A stretch of 64,000 nt of DNA, taken from assembly GCA_014584575.1 (NCBI GenBank), contig JACTMP010000018.1:1-64000 (forward strand), written 5' to 3'. Positions 32,198 through 42,317 of this stretch are shown here, piece after piece. The notes under the pieces are model-generated. The model was given only the letters and a program-made list of their open reading frames with translations. It was not told where the DNA came from and searched no databases. A program made the position numbers and the translations under genes. How positions within the stretch are numbered: position 1 is the stretch's first letter; each line of letters starts with the position of its first letter. The stretch is from Chloroflexota bacterium. GTDB taxonomy: Bacteria > Chloroflexota > Anaerolineae > Promineifilales > Promineifilaceae.

Positions 32198-34036
32198 ATG
32201 GGCTTTATTTTAGATGGGTTAGACACGGAAGATTATGACCGCAGTTATGGCGACCGGGAATTGGTGCGGCGAATTGCGGGGTATTTTCGGCCGTATGCCG
32301 GGCGGATGGCGCTGGTGGCGGTGACGCTGACGCTCAATTCGCTGCTGGCGGTGGCCGGGCCGATTATCATTGCCCGCGCTATTGACATCATTGCTGAAAA
32401 CCCGACGATGCAGGCGATGGCACTGATGGCCCTGGGCGTGTCGTTGACGGGGGCGGCGGCGTGGGTGTTTAACTACATTCGCCAATACTTCTCGGCCAAC
32501 ATCATTGGCAGCGTGGTGCTGACGCTGCGACGGGACGTGTTCCAGGCGACGGTGAACCACGATATGTCCTTTTTTGACGAGCATCCGTCGGGCAAAATCG
32601 TCAGCCGCATCACCTCGGATACGCAGGATTTTGCGGCAACCGTTGATCTGACGTTGAACCTGCTCAGTCAGGTGTTTCTGGTGCTATTTTTGACTTTTTA
32701 TCTGCTGACGATTGACGTGGTCTTGACCATCATTTTGCTGGCGATGACGCCGCTGGCGGCCTGGATTGCCCTGGCCTTTCGCCATCGGGCGCGGGATGTG
32801 ACGCAGAAGGCACGGCGGGTCACGGCCGTAATTAACGCCCAAATTCAGGAATCGGTCAGCGGCATTATCGTGGCTAAAAATTTCCGGCAGGAAACGGCCG
32901 TCTACCAGACCTTCCACGCCAACAACGAACAGGCTTACGCCGTGAACCTGCGCCGGGGTATGACGCTCATGTCCATTTTCCCCATCATGGTGCTGGCGTC
33001 GGGTTTCGGCACGGCCGTGCTCGTTTTTGCCGGTGGATTGGCCACACGGGCGGACAGTATTTTGGGTGGGGTGACGGCCATTTCGCCCGGCGAGTGGTTT
33101 TTGTTTATGCAGGCGGTCGGTTTTTACTGGTGGCCGATGATGGGCATCGCCTCGTTTTGGAGCCAGTTTCAAGATGGCCTGTCGGCGGCCGAACGGGTAT
33201 TTGCCCTGATTGACCTGGCACCCAATGTGCAGCAGACGGGGGATGAAGCGATTGAAGGGATTGACGGCCGTATCCAGTTCCAACATCTCACCTTTAGCTA
33301 CAGCGACAAAGAGATCGTCTTGCCAGAATTTTCATTGGAGATTGCGCCCGGCGAGACGGTGGCCCTGGTGGGGCATACCGGCGCGGGCAAGAGCAGCATT
33401 GCCAAGCTGGTGGCGCGATACTACGAATTTCAAGGTGGACGGTTGTTGGTAGACGGCCGTGATATTCGCTCCTTGAATCTATCCCAATTCCGGCGGCACA
33501 TTGGCGGTGTGCCCCAAGAGCCGTTCCTGTTTGCGGGGACGGTGCGCGAGAATATCAGGTACGGCCGTCCCGACGCGAACGACGCCGAGGTCATCACCGC
33601 CGCCAACCGCATCAGCGATGGTGAATGGCTAAACGGGTTGGTGCGTGGTCTGGACACGGATGTGGGCGAACGGGGCAGCAATCTGTCTATGGGGCAGCGG
33701 CAGTTAGTGGCGCTGGCGCGGGTGCTGCTGAAAGACCCGGCCATCTTTATCCTGGACGAGGCCACTGCCAGCGTTGACCCCTTCACCGAAACCCAAATTC
33801 AAGAAGGACTGGACGTGGTGATGGCCGAACGCACGGCGATTGTGATTGCCCACCGCCTCTCAACCATTAAACATGCCGACCGGATTGTGGTAATGGATCA
33901 CGGCCGTATCATCGAAGAAGGCACCCACGACCAACTAATGGCCCAAAGCGGCCATTACGCCGACCTGTACAACACCTATTTCCGCCACCAATCGCTTGCC
34001 TATATCAACGAAGAGTTCCTGGAAATCACTGCTTAA
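32198..34036 (+). CDS. Half-ABC exporter, catalytic-site subunit
   Basis: An ABC half-transporter of 612 residues with six membrane helices (about 38-330) and a nucleotide-binding domain: GHTGAGKSS, signature LSMGQRQL (an altered LSGGQ) and intact Walker B IFILDEATASVD with the His switch AHRLST. The intact catalytic Glu with a degenerate signature complements the half-transporter at 28649, as in TM287/288-type heterodimers. The gene carries seven ACGGCCGT palindromes. An AAGG site lies before the ATG. The cargo is unknown (drug, lipid or peptide). Confidence 0.9.
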   Translation: MGFILDGLDTEDYDRSYGDRELVRRIAGYFRPYAGRMALVAVTLTLNSLLAVAGPIIIARAIDIIAENPTMQAMALMALGVSLTGAAAWVFNYIRQYFSANIIGSVVLTLRRDVFQATVNHDMSFFDEHPSGKIVSRITSDTQDFAATVDLTLNLLSQVFLVLFLTFYLLTIDVVLTIILLAMTPLAAWIALAFRHRARDVTQKARRVTAVINAQIQESVSGIIVAKNFRQETAVYQTFHANNEQAYAVNLRRGMTLMSIFPIMVLASGFGTAVLVFAGGLATRADSILGGVTAISPGEWFLFMQAVGFYWWPMMGIASFWSQFQDGLSAAERVFALIDLAPNVQQTGDEAIEGIDGRIQFQHLTFSYSDKEIVLPEFSLEIAPGETVALVGHTGAGKSSIAKLVARYYEFQGGRLLVDGRDIRSLNLSQFRRHIGGVPQEPFLFAGTVRENIRYGRPDANDAEVITAANRISDGEWLNGLVRGLDTDVGERGSNLSMGQRQLVALARVLLKDPAIFILDEATASVDPFTETQIQEGLDVVMAERTAIVIAHRLSTIKHADRIVVMDHGRIIEEGTHDQLMAQSGHYADLYNTYFRHQSLAYINEEFLEITA

Positions 34037-34043
34037 GCACAGA

Positions 34044-34076
34044 GACCTGGCAGGTTTTCGAAAACCTGTCAGGGCT
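34044..34076. repeat. gacctgacaggtttt palindrome, copy 1
   Basis: gacctggcaggttttcgaaaacctgtcagg is a near-perfect palindrome. A second copy lies at 54497-54534. Confidence 0.8.
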
Positions 34077-34091
34077 GAACGGTCACGCCTA

Positions 34092-34127
34092 AACAAAAAG
34101 AGCCGCCATTCGGCAGCTCTTTTTGTT
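34092..34127. terminator. Bidirectional rho-independent terminator
   Basis: AACAAAAAGAGC pairs with GCTCTTTTTGTT around a GC-rich inner loop, giving a T5 tract on both strands. It separates the convergent ABC half-gene and the small gene at 34149. Confidence 0.85.
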
Positions 34128-34148
34128 CGGACACACAAGGCTACATGT

Positions 34149-34361
34149 CTAGGAAAAAGCGGGTTTGGCCGGGTAGGACGCAGGGCGCGGTGAAGTTTTA
34201 TCGTTCTTCAACATCTCAATCAGGCGCAAAACGGCCCAACGTTTGACCTCATTGTCTTTGGCCTGGCGCACCGGCTGTCCATTCACTACCACCCACATCT
34301 GATTTCTAATTTCTTGCAGTTGCATTATTTCCCTCGCTTTTTTGGTCACTACCATTTCCAA
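34149..34361 (-). CDS. Small hypothetical protein
   Basis: A protein of up to 70 residues, unrecognised, with basic ends and a central WVVVNGQPVRQAKDNEVKRWAVLRLIEML segment suggesting beta strand then helix. No signal peptide is visible. A second start at 34355 is possible. It is followed by a good terminator, which supports its being expressed. Confidence 0.5.
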   Translation of the reverse strand: MEMVVTKKAREIMQLQEIRNQMWVVVNGQPVRQAKDNEVKRWAVLRLIEMLKNDKTSPRPASYPAKPAFS

Positions 34362-34465
34362 TACAAGCTACAACGATGGTAGGTAGAGGGGCTTACGGGC
34401 ATACTTAACAGGTACGGCCGTGTCTCCCCTATTCACATCTCTTTCACGTCTGGTAACTTCCCCGC

Positions 34466-35200
34466 CTAAACAGGCACAAAATCTAACAGTTGGGAGAGCA
34501 TGGAAATACGATTCACGTTTGACGGAATATCTTGCACCGTGCCCACATTGGCGCGATCCAGCCAGATACCGCTGCCATATAACCCCTGTTCCACCGCGCC
34601 AATGGCATCCACATTCAAATTGTCGCCCACATACAGACATTGGGCAGCAGGTGTACGCAGCCGGTTTGCCGCCCGTTGAAATATGGTCTTGCTGGGTTTG
34701 TGAACGCCCACTTCCTCGCTGATGGTGATGTGTGCGGTGGGGATATACGCCCCTACCAGATTTTCCATCACCGGGCGCACGGTGGTTGAGTGGTTAGACA
34801 AAATCCCCAGTACCAGGTCTGTCTGATACAGCTTTTGCAGGGTAGATACCACATCATCATACAAGGTAGTGGGCAGATGCCCATAGGCGATATAGATGCG
34901 GTAAGCCAGTTCGCGGCTGGTATCGGGATAACCCAGGCGGATGAGCATCTGCCGGTAAAAGTTCATGATCTCCCGCCGGGTCTGGGGTTTGACGGTCCCG
35001 TCTATTCGGCCCAGGGCAATATCCGCCAGCAAGGATTCTCTGGCGGCGCGGAAATCGCCTACCGGGTAATGAATGCCTACATGCTGGAACAGGACGGCCG
35101 TGCGTTCAATATGCGACATATCCGGCTGCAGCGTGTAAGCCAGCGTGAAGTCCCAATCAAACAGGACGGCCGTGATGCTCTTTGCCGACATTTTCACCAT
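34466..35200 (-). CDS. HAD-family hydrolase
   Basis: A haloacid-dehalogenase-superfamily phosphatase of 244 residues. Nucleophile and acid Asp are in LFDWDFT, motif II is in ILSNHST, the Lys is in GVHKPSKTIF and the acidic motif IV is in YVGDNLNVDAIGA. The helical cap (about 25-110) suggests a C1-cap phosphoglycolate-phosphatase-like enzyme. It is cytoplasmic. The substrate is undefined. Confidence 0.88.
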   Translation of the reverse strand: MVKMSAKSITAVLFDWDFTLAYTLQPDMSHIERTAVLFQHVGIHYPVGDFRAARESLLADIALGRIDGTVKPQTRREIMNFYRQMLIRLGYPDTSRELAYRIYIAYGHLPTTLYDDVVSTLQKLYQTDLVLGILSNHSTTVRPVMENLVGAYIPTAHITISEEVGVHKPSKTIFQRAANRLRTPAAQCLYVGDNLNVDAIGAVEQGLYGSGIWLDRANVGTVQDIPSNVNRISMLSQLLDFVPV

Positions 35201-35212
35201 CCAATCTCGAAA

Positions 35213-35243
35213 TTATGAATTATGAAGGATGAATTATGAACGT
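35213..35243. repeat. gaattatgaagg word repeat
   Basis: Two to three copies of a(a)ttatgaa(ggat) lie just upstream of the HAD gene. Same type of iterated word array, with its own unit. Confidence 0.6.
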
Positions 35244-35372
35244 CATTCCTTCTGGCGCATCTCACGGCACAATTTTGCAGTGGCGTGTACCCAGGTAAGA
35301 TCATGGCAAACATTGTATGAGAACCACCCGGTTTATTCAGTGAAAAAGGCGATGATTTTACCGGCTAAACAA

Positions 35373-35409
35373 AAAACCCGAAGGGAAATTTACGCTCCCT
35401 TCGGGTTTT
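35373..35409 (-). terminator. Strong terminator after gatB
   Basis: AAAACCCGAAGGGA-aatttacgc-TCCCTTCGGGTTTT is a perfect 14-bp stem. On the minus strand it is followed by a T6 run, so it ends the transcript that runs from 39915 through the restriction-modification genes to gatB. Confidence 0.9.
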
Positions 35410-35413
35410 ATAG

Positions 35414-35478
35414 ATGGAGATTGAGAGATTAAGAGATTGGGAGATTCAATCTCCCAATCTCTTAATCTCTCAATCTCA
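35414..35478. repeat. gagattgg fold-back word repeat
   Basis: gattgagagattaagagattgggagattc is followed by its reverse complement aatctcccaatctcttaatctctcaatctc. It encodes the last codons (LLRLRD) and stop of gatB. Same family as 20083-20146 and 41131-41200. Confidence 0.9.
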
Positions 35479-36910
35479 ATAGTTTCTGCGCCAACAGTTG
35501 GTTCACCAGGGCCGGGTTGGCCTTGCCTTTACTTTGGCCCATCACCTGGCCCACAAACCAGCCGCGCAGCTTTTCTTCGCCGCTGGCATAGCGGGCCACC
35601 ATTTCCGGGTTTGTTGCCAACACCTGCTCAATGAGGGCCACAATAGCCGCTTCGTCTGAGATTTGCGCTAACCCTCTGGCCTGCACAATGGCCGGGGCCG
35701 ATTGGCCACTGCGGAACATCTCGGCCAGCACATCTTTGGCGGTGTTGTTGTTGATAGCCCCTTTGTCTACCAGGGCAATCAGTTCCACCAATCCGGCGGG
35801 GCTTATCTGGATTTGCTCGATACTCTGTTTGTGTTCGTTCATCAGCCGGAACAGTTCGTTGAGCAGCCATTTACTGACGGATTTGGGGTCGCCGCCGGCG
35901 GCTACGGCCGTGTCCAACCATGCCGCCACCGCCCGTTCCTCCGCCAACACCCGCGCCTCATACGGCGTCAGCTTAAACTCGTTGACATAACGCTCAATTT
36001 TGGCGTCCGGCAGTTCCGGTAAAGCCGCTCGTGCTTCGGCAATCCACGCCTCAGAAATAAACAGCGGCGGCAAATCCGGCTCCGGGAAGTAGCGGTAATC
36101 TTCCGCTTCTTCCTTGCTGCGTTGGCTAAACGTGCGCTTTTTGTCCTCATTCCAGCCGCGTGTCTCCTGCACTACCCGCCCACCCGATTTCACCACCTGA
36201 ATTTGCCGCTCAATCTCATACGCCGAGCCATCGGCTAACGCTTTGAAGCTGTTCAGGTTTTTCAACTCCGTGCGGGTGCCAAATTCCTGGCTGCCGGACG
36301 GCCGTACACTGATATTCGGCTCCACGCGCAGCACCCCCTTCTCCATGTCGCCGCTGTTCACACCCAGGTAGCGCAAAATCTGGCGAATTTTCATGGCGTA
36401 GGCCCGCGCCTCTTCGCCGCTGTGAATGTCCGGCTCGGAGACGATTTCCAGCAAAGGCACACCGGCCCGGTTGTAATCCACCAGTGATGTACCATCATCC
36501 TGATGGGTCAACTTGCCGGTGTCCTCTTCCATGTGGACGCGGCGGATGCCAATGCGTTTGTGTGTGCCATCGTCCAGTTCCACGTCCAGCCAGCCGTTCA
36601 CGCCCAGCGGCTCTTCATACTGGCTGATCTGGTAGCCTTTGGGCAGGTCTGGATAAAAGTAATTTTTGCGGGCAAAAATGTTGTGCTGATTAATCTGGCA
36701 GTTCAGCGCCAACGCCACGCACAGCGCGTACTCTACTGCCTGTCGGTTGATCACCGGCAGCGTACCCGGCATACCGAGACAGAGGGGGTGTACGGCCGTG
36801 TTTGGCTCCGCTTCCACGCTGTCCACCACCGGCGCAGCGCAAAACATCTTCGATGCCGTCAGCAACTCGGCATGAATCTCCAACCCCATAATCGCTTCGT
36901 ATTCAATCAT
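35462..36910 (-). CDS. gatB: Asp/Glu-tRNA amidotransferase subunit B
   Basis: A protein of 482 residues that binds the mischarged tRNA and activates its carboxylate in GatCAB. It has the family start [15 protein letters not shown], the [21 protein letters not shown] segment, HMEEDTGKL and the C-terminal YqeY-like tail. Its final residues and stop come from a gagattgg word repeat, so the native C-terminus may have been altered slightly. It lies 9 bp after the DNA methyltransferase stop, at the end of a multi-gene transcript. Confidence 0.96.
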   Translation of the reverse strand: MIEYEAIMGLEIHAELLTASKMFCAAPVVDSVEAEPNTAVHPLCLGMPGTLPVINRQAVEYALCVALALNCQINQHNIFARKNYFYPDLPKGYQISQYEEPLGVNGWLDVELDDGTHKRIGIRRVHMEEDTGKLTHQDDGTSLVDYNRAGVPLLEIVSEPDIHSGEEARAYAMKIRQILRYLGVNSGDMEKGVLRVEPNISVRPSGSQEFGTRTELKNLNSFKALADGSAYEIERQIQVVKSGGRVVQETRGWNEDKKRTFSQRSKEEAEDYRYFPEPDLPPLFISEAWIAEARAALPELPDAKIERYVNEFKLTPYEARVLAEERAVAAWLDTAVAAGGDPKSVSKWLLNELFRLMNEHKQSIEQIQISPAGLVELIALVDKGAINNNTAKDVLAEMFRSGQSAPAIVQARGLAQISDEAAIVALIEQVLATNPEMVARYASGEEKLRGWFVGQVMGQSKGKANPALVNQLLAQKLLRLRD

Positions 36911-36919
36911 TTCAGTTTT

Positions 36920-38242
36920 TCACTCTCGTTCAAGAACTAGAATATGCTCTTCCACGTCCATTTTAGTGACAGTTGACTTTCGGGTACGCCATAAAATAGT
37001 TTCCAATTCCCTGTATTTCAGCTTTTGGCAGGCGATCTGGCTCAATAATTGTGCGGTATAGATGGGAACACGAAAATAGCTAAACTGATCGCCAACGACA
37101 AACGCAATCTTTCTGCCGGCAGGCATCACCTGTTGCAATTGCGCCAGAACTCGGTACATACCACCAAAGTATTCCGTTACCACCCGATGATACAGCCGCT
37201 CAAAACCTGAGGTAGCCCCGCGTTCAAGCCGTCGCTGTTCAATTTCCTGCGCCAGTTTTTGAATGGCCGGAATGTCCCCGACATATTGTGAATCATTGTC
37301 GGCCACATAAATGTTGCGTGTATGGGATCGTAACATTTCTTCTTTGATGGCCCGCAGGTCGGTTTTGTTTTGCATAAACCCAAGCAAAATAAGCTCCAAC
37401 CGGGTAATACGGGAATAATCCTTTTCATTCGGGTATGGTGGCGACGAGATCACAAAATCTACGGGCCTCTGCACAAAGTTGGTCAGGTTGCGTGCGTCGC
37501 CGGTGTGGATAACGGCCGCGCCCCACCCCGACATCCCTTGCACCGTTGCCAGATCGTGCCGCATCTGCCGCAGCTTATCCAGCAACAAACCATACACATC
37601 CGCGTCTTGCCGTGTTTTAGCAACATACACCTCTGGCCCAAACCCTAAATTAGAAACGGTCACCAGCACATCGGCCAACGCCAGCCGGAACAAATCGGTC
37701 AATGAATCTTTCGGCCAGGAATCAAGTACATCTCTCACTACCAGACATTTCTGTAAAGGCGTCTCACTGATCCAATTTTTAGGCAGTAAGTCACGCAGGT
37801 ATTTGTGATTGCCCTCAAACAATTCAGCATCCCGTAAAACCTGACCCGCTGGAAATAGATCATCAAAGGAAAGTTGAGCAGCGTATTGTTTGCCCATTGC
37901 CAGCAGCGGTGGCTGCACAAGTTCACACAAATTCGCCAAACGGCCGTCAAACTCTGGCAAATCAATATCCCAAGTAGTTTTTACCCGGCTGGCAAAAGCT
38001 GTTACCGGGTTGGCATCAATGCCAATGGAATCAATACCGCGTCTTTTACACTCAACTAATGTTGTGCCTGTGCCGACAAATGGGTCAAGGACAATTTGCC
38101 CCTGTTGCACACCAAATCTATCCAGCAATCCAGAAACAAGATGGTCAGGATACGACAATACAAAACGATACCAATTATGGATGGTGGCGTCGTCTAATTC
38201 CTGAGCAAATGAATTCGGCCGTTTCAAATCAGTAATGCTCAT
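36920..38242 (-). CDS. Site-specific DNA methyltransferase
   Basis: A protein of 440 residues. The AdoMet motif DPFVGTGTTLVEC is near residue 53 and the catalytic motif ISSPPYPNEKDY is near 266. SPPY favours N4-cytosine methylation, though N6-adenine is not excluded. AdoMet motif before catalytic motif is the reverse of the common FGxGTT-last family order. Its start overlaps the stop of the preceding nuclease-like gene by four bases (ATGA), so the two form a type II restriction-modification pair. The recognition site is unknown. Confidence 0.88.
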   Translation of the reverse strand: MSITDLKRPNSFAQELDDATIHNWYRFVLSYPDHLVSGLLDRFGVQQGQIVLDPFVGTGTTLVECKRRGIDSIGIDANPVTAFASRVKTTWDIDLPEFDGRLANLCELVQPPLLAMGKQYAAQLSFDDLFPAGQVLRDAELFEGNHKYLRDLLPKNWISETPLQKCLVVRDVLDSWPKDSLTDLFRLALADVLVTVSNLGFGPEVYVAKTRQDADVYGLLLDKLRQMRHDLATVQGMSGWGAAVIHTGDARNLTNFVQRPVDFVISSPPYPNEKDYSRITRLELILLGFMQNKTDLRAIKEEMLRSHTRNIYVADNDSQYVGDIPAIQKLAQEIEQRRLERGATSGFERLYHRVVTEYFGGMYRVLAQLQQVMPAGRKIAFVVGDQFSYFRVPIYTAQLLSQIACQKLKYRELETILWRTRKSTVTKMDVEEHILVLERE

Positions 38243-39006
38243 TCTCGCACCAACAAGTATCGTTTATATCGGACTGTCGCTATCTGGTTGGGGTCGGTCA
38301 CGGTCGTAAACTCCAAAAACATAAACGAATCATCTGGCATCAGTTTTACACCAATGGGGCGCAATCTCAGATCTGGAAACTGCTGGCTGGCAAAACGAAT
38401 CATTTGGGTGATTTGCACGACGCCCAATTGGTCTTTAGGTGAGGCGATTTTGGCTTCTACTGGCAAAGCATAGCCTTGCCCATCACTGTCCAGCCCAATA
38501 AACAAATCGTCAATTTCTATCTGGCCCATGTTGGCAACGGCCGTGCGAAAATGTCCTTGCAAATGATAGGTCGTCAGCGAAGTGAAAATATCCAGCAGGC
38601 GATTGTAACGAATACGCGCCAACACAGCCTGTTCATCAGAACTTTGATACTTCAGCACAATTTGAGGTGTGGCATCGGGAATCCTGGTAATAGCTACATC
38701 AGAAGGAATATCGAAGTAAGGTGAGCGATCCAGTTTACGAAAGGCATATTTGCTTTTGCCCTGCCCTTCAATCGCCCAATTCCCATACCGTAGAATCGCT
38801 TCCGGCAAAGAAGAACGCCCAGAACGGTAAGTATAAATGATGTCAGGCACGTTTTTGGTAGAAAGATGTAATTCCAGTTCCTTGATAGCTTCCTCAATAT
38901 CTGTTTTCGCAAAGGGCAAATAATCAACCGCCGGAGAATCTGTAAACACTTTTTCAAAAACACGTACAATAACTTGATCGTAAACCTTCAATGCTAATTC
39001 ACTCAC
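38239..39006 (-). CDS. Putative type II restriction endonuclease
   Basis: A protein of 255 residues with a PD-(D/E)xK-like core: acidic residues in IEIDDLFIGLD (about 170-180), then PVEAKIASPKDQLGVVQ with E-x-K (near 190). The N-terminal half is helical. It has no methyltransferase or helicase motifs. It is translationally coupled to the methyltransferase downstream, and no specificity subunit is present. This fits a type II enzyme, but the nuclease assignment rests on the short motif and on context. Confidence 0.72.
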   Translation of the reverse strand: MSELALKVYDQVIVRVFEKVFTDSPAVDYLPFAKTDIEEAIKELELHLSTKNVPDIIYTYRSGRSSLPEAILRYGNWAIEGQGKSKYAFRKLDRSPYFDIPSDVAITRIPDATPQIVLKYQSSDEQAVLARIRYNRLLDIFTSLTTYHLQGHFRTAVANMGQIEIDDLFIGLDSDGQGYALPVEAKIASPKDQLGVVQITQMIRFASQQFPDLRLRPIGVKLMPDDSFMFLEFTTVTDPNQIATVRYKRYLLVRE

Positions 39007-39036
39007 AGTCTGCCTTCCTCAAGCTAAAAGCCAGCT

Positions 39037-39429
39037 TCAAACCTCTGACATTTCTACCTCATAGGGTTGGATAAGGACATCGGCGGGAATGCCAAGGCCG
39101 GCCTGCAATTTGCGGATCATGTTTAGGGACAACGGCCGTCTCCGATTCAGCACCTCAGACACCCGTGCCCGTGAACCAATATACGCTTCCAGATCACTTC
39201 GGCTCAACGACTGGCTTTCCATCAGATGAATGATAGCCTCTACCGGGTCTGGGGGTGGTATGGGATGATGTTTTTCCTCATATGCTTCCACCAACGTGAT
39301 CATTATTTCCAATTTATCTCCATCTGGTGAACCAGCTTCAGCTAACCACAACCGGTCAATTTCTGTTAGGGCATTTTCGTAATCCGCCTCTGTTCGGATT
39401 GGTTTAATATCCATTGCCGATAGGAACAT
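39037..39429 (-). CDS. HigA-like antitoxin, apparently without its toxin
   Basis: A protein of 125-130 residues. The N-terminal IKPIRTEADYENALTEIDRL is typical of chromosomal HigA antitoxins, and the C-terminal half is an XRE-type helix-turn-helix (LSRSDLEAYIGSRARVSEVLNRRRPLSLNMIRKL). The start may be ATG 39429, directly after the preceding stop, or ATG 39414. A HigB-type toxin would be expected just upstream, but that gene encodes an unrelated helical protein. It may have been co-opted to regulate the downstream restriction-modification genes. Confidence 0.8.
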   Translation of the reverse strand: MFLSAMDIKPIRTEADYENALTEIDRLWLAEAGSPDGDKLEIMITLVEAYEEKHHPIPPPDPVEAIIHLMESQSLSRSDLEAYIGSRARVSEVLNRRRPLSLNMIRKLQAGLGIPADVLIQPYEVEMSEV

Positions 39430-39708
39430 TCAAGGTTCTAAATCTAACTGTTTTTGTAGTACAGGTAATAGTTGCTGAATGTGATGCTGTAAATGTTCGA
39501 GGGCGATGGTTAATTCAGCGGCCGTTTCTTGTGCGTCGCCAGCATCTGCCCGGTAACTATCGGTGCGTAAGACAGTCAGCAATTCCAGCACATTTTCTGC
39601 TTCACTTTCAATCTCTTGCAGATGCATAGCAGCCAGATCAGATTGCTTCGGCAAATTCAAAAGCTGGCTTACTTCTTGCCAAATATCTTGAGTAATTGTG
39701 GTTTCCAT
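39430..39708 (-). CDS. Small helical hypothetical protein
   Basis: A protein of 92 residues with almost continuous helix potential and an acidic character (IWQEVSQLLNLPKQSDLAAM, then TAAELTIALEHLQHHIQQLL). No family is recognised. It sits directly between another small coiled-coil gene (3-bp gap) and the HigA-like antitoxin gene (no gap), so all three are likely co-translated. Confidence 0.6.
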   Translation of the reverse strand: METTITQDIWQEVSQLLNLPKQSDLAAMHLQEIESEAENVLELLTVLRTDSYRADAGDAQETAAELTIALEHLQHHIQQLLPVLQKQLDLEP

Positions 39709-39711
39709 ACG

Positions 39712-39915
39712 TTATCTCCCACGTCGCCGTTGGCGGGCCAACCGCTCTTCCAGGCGATGTAATCGAATCGTAAACGTTTCTATTTCCCTTTCCCAATGAT
39801 GGATCACACCTTCGTTTGGTTCAGGTCGGCCCTTTTCATGAGCTATCTTTTGCTCATGGGCTTCTTTTTGTTCCCGCAGGCTTTGTATAGCCCGACGGAT
39901 TGCGCGGTTGCTCAT
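39712..39915 (-). CDS. Small basic coiled-coil protein
   Basis: A protein of 67 residues, strongly charged, with Lys/Arg/Glu helices (AIRRAIQSLREQKEAHEQKI, RLHRLEERLARQRRRGR) and no hydrophobic core. No family is recognised. It is the first gene of the operon that runs through the HigA-like and restriction-modification genes to gatB. The basic C-terminus could contact nucleic acid. Confidence 0.58.
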   Translation of the reverse strand: MSNRAIRRAIQSLREQKEAHEQKIAHEKGRPEPNEGVIHHWEREIETFTIRLHRLEERLARQRRRGR

Positions 39916-39949
39916 TCCGTGTGCCTATGTTCCACAGTTTAGCAGATTC

Positions 39950-41113
<1,164 letters not shown>

Positions 41114-41130
41114 GGGAAACGTCCTTTGAG

Positions 41131-41200
41131 ATCAGGAGATTGGGAGATTGAGAGATTGGTTTTGCTGCCAATCTCCCAATCTCTCAATCTCCAATCTCTA
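41131..41200. repeat. gagattgg fold-back word repeat
   Basis: gatcaggagattgggagattgagagattgg is followed by its reverse complement ccaatctcccaatctctcaatctccaatctc. It lies between the aminotransferase start and the nucleotidyltransferase and supplies the latter's last codons (VEIGD) and stop. Confidence 0.9.
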
Positions 41201-42188
41201 CTATCGAATCATCACCTAAAAACATGCTCATCCGTTTGCCGGTGACTTTTGTATTTTCGCCGATAAGAGCGCCGTCCAGCAGACAGTTTTCTAGCTGCGC
41301 GCCGGCGTCTATGATACTGTTTTTGATGATGCAGTTGCTTAATTTTGCGCCGGGGCCGATGCTGACGTAGGGGCCGATGACGCTGCTGTCTACGCTGGCT
41401 TCGGCGTGAATGAAGACGGGCGGCAGGGCGGTGAAATCTTCGGCGTAGCTGCGGTCAATGGCGTCTTCGCTGCCGTAACCCAGCCCCAACAGCCGTTCGT
41501 TGGTGGCCAGGATGTTTTCCGGGTTGCCCGCGTCCAGCCAGAAAATGGTTTCCTGGGTGCGGACTTTGATGCCTTGCTCCAGCAAGACCTGGTACGCATC
41601 GGCCAGGTAGTATTCGCCTTTGGTCTGACGGCCGTCGTTGATGATGGTATCCAGAGCGTGGCGCAGGGTACGGCCGTGCCGGAACCAATGAATCCCCGCA
41701 ATCGCCTGCCGGTAACGGTCATGGTCGGGTTTCTCAATCAACTCTGTCACAAAACCATCGGTGTCCGTGGCCACCACACCAAATTTGCGCGGGTCTTCTA
41801 CCTCTTGCACCAACATCACCACATCGGCCGTCGGGTCGGGCAGTTCCGTATACCGCGCCTGCACAATGCCATCGCCAAAGGCGATCACCAGTTCCCCCTC
41901 ATCCATAAAATCGCGGCACAACCAGAGCGCGTGCGCCTGCCCCAACAATTCTTCCTGCACTACAAAATGGCTATTGAGGTGTGGATACTGCTCCCGAATC
42001 CACGCCTCAATCTGTTCTCCCTTGTAGCCAATGACAAACACAACCTCTTCGGTGGTGATGTCGCTCATCAGGTCGAGCAAGTGGCCGATGACGGTCTTGC
42101 CTGCCACATGCAGCAGCGGCTTGGCCCGACTCCACGTATACGGCCGCATCCGTTTCCCAAACCCGGCGAGAGGGATGATCATTTTCAT
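41184..42188 (-). CDS. Sugar-phosphate nucleotidyltransferase with left-handed beta-helix
   Basis: A protein of 334 residues. The N-terminal Rossmann-like domain carries the nucleotide-binding IPLAGFGKRMRP signature (glucose-1-phosphate thymidylyl/uridylyl type), with SRAKPLLHVAGKTVIGH and the metal Asp of VIAFGDGI. The C-terminal hexapeptide repeats (about 250-325) form a left-handed beta-helix. The ATG at 42188 has AAGGA before it, and the longer upstream frame is not used. It probably makes NDP-sugars for cell-surface glycans. The stop is repeat-derived. Confidence 0.88.
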   Translation of the reverse strand: MKMIIPLAGFGKRMRPYTWSRAKPLLHVAGKTVIGHLLDLMSDITTEEVVFVIGYKGEQIEAWIREQYPHLNSHFVVQEELLGQAHALWLCRDFMDEGELVIAFGDGIVQARYTELPDPTADVVMLVQEVEDPRKFGVVATDTDGFVTELIEKPDHDRYRQAIAGIHWFRHGRTLRHALDTIINDGRQTKGEYYLADAYQVLLEQGIKVRTQETIFWLDAGNPENILATNERLLGLGYGSEDAIDRSYAEDFTALPPVFIHAEASVDSSVIGPYVSIGPGAKLSNCIIKNSIIDAGAQLENCLLDGALIGENTKVTGKRMSMFLGDDSIVEIGD

Positions 42189-42317
42189 AGTTTGTCCTTT
42201 AGAGTACAGCAGATTGAGTTGCAACCAGACATCCGATTTCTCAAAGAAATCGGATGTCTGACGCGAACGAGTGGACATGCTATGTCCATAAGAGGAAACA
42301 GCGGATGAAGAACTCTT

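Noticed and set aside
35229..35432. 67-codon open frame between the HAD and gatB genes
   Set aside because: It lies across a word repeat and a strong terminator and has no ribosome-binding site or family features.
36920..39006. Idea that the restriction-modification pair recognises ACGGCCGT
   Set aside because: Nothing in the proteins indicates the recognition site, and a restriction system normally depletes rather than enriches its site. Kept only as an untested thought.
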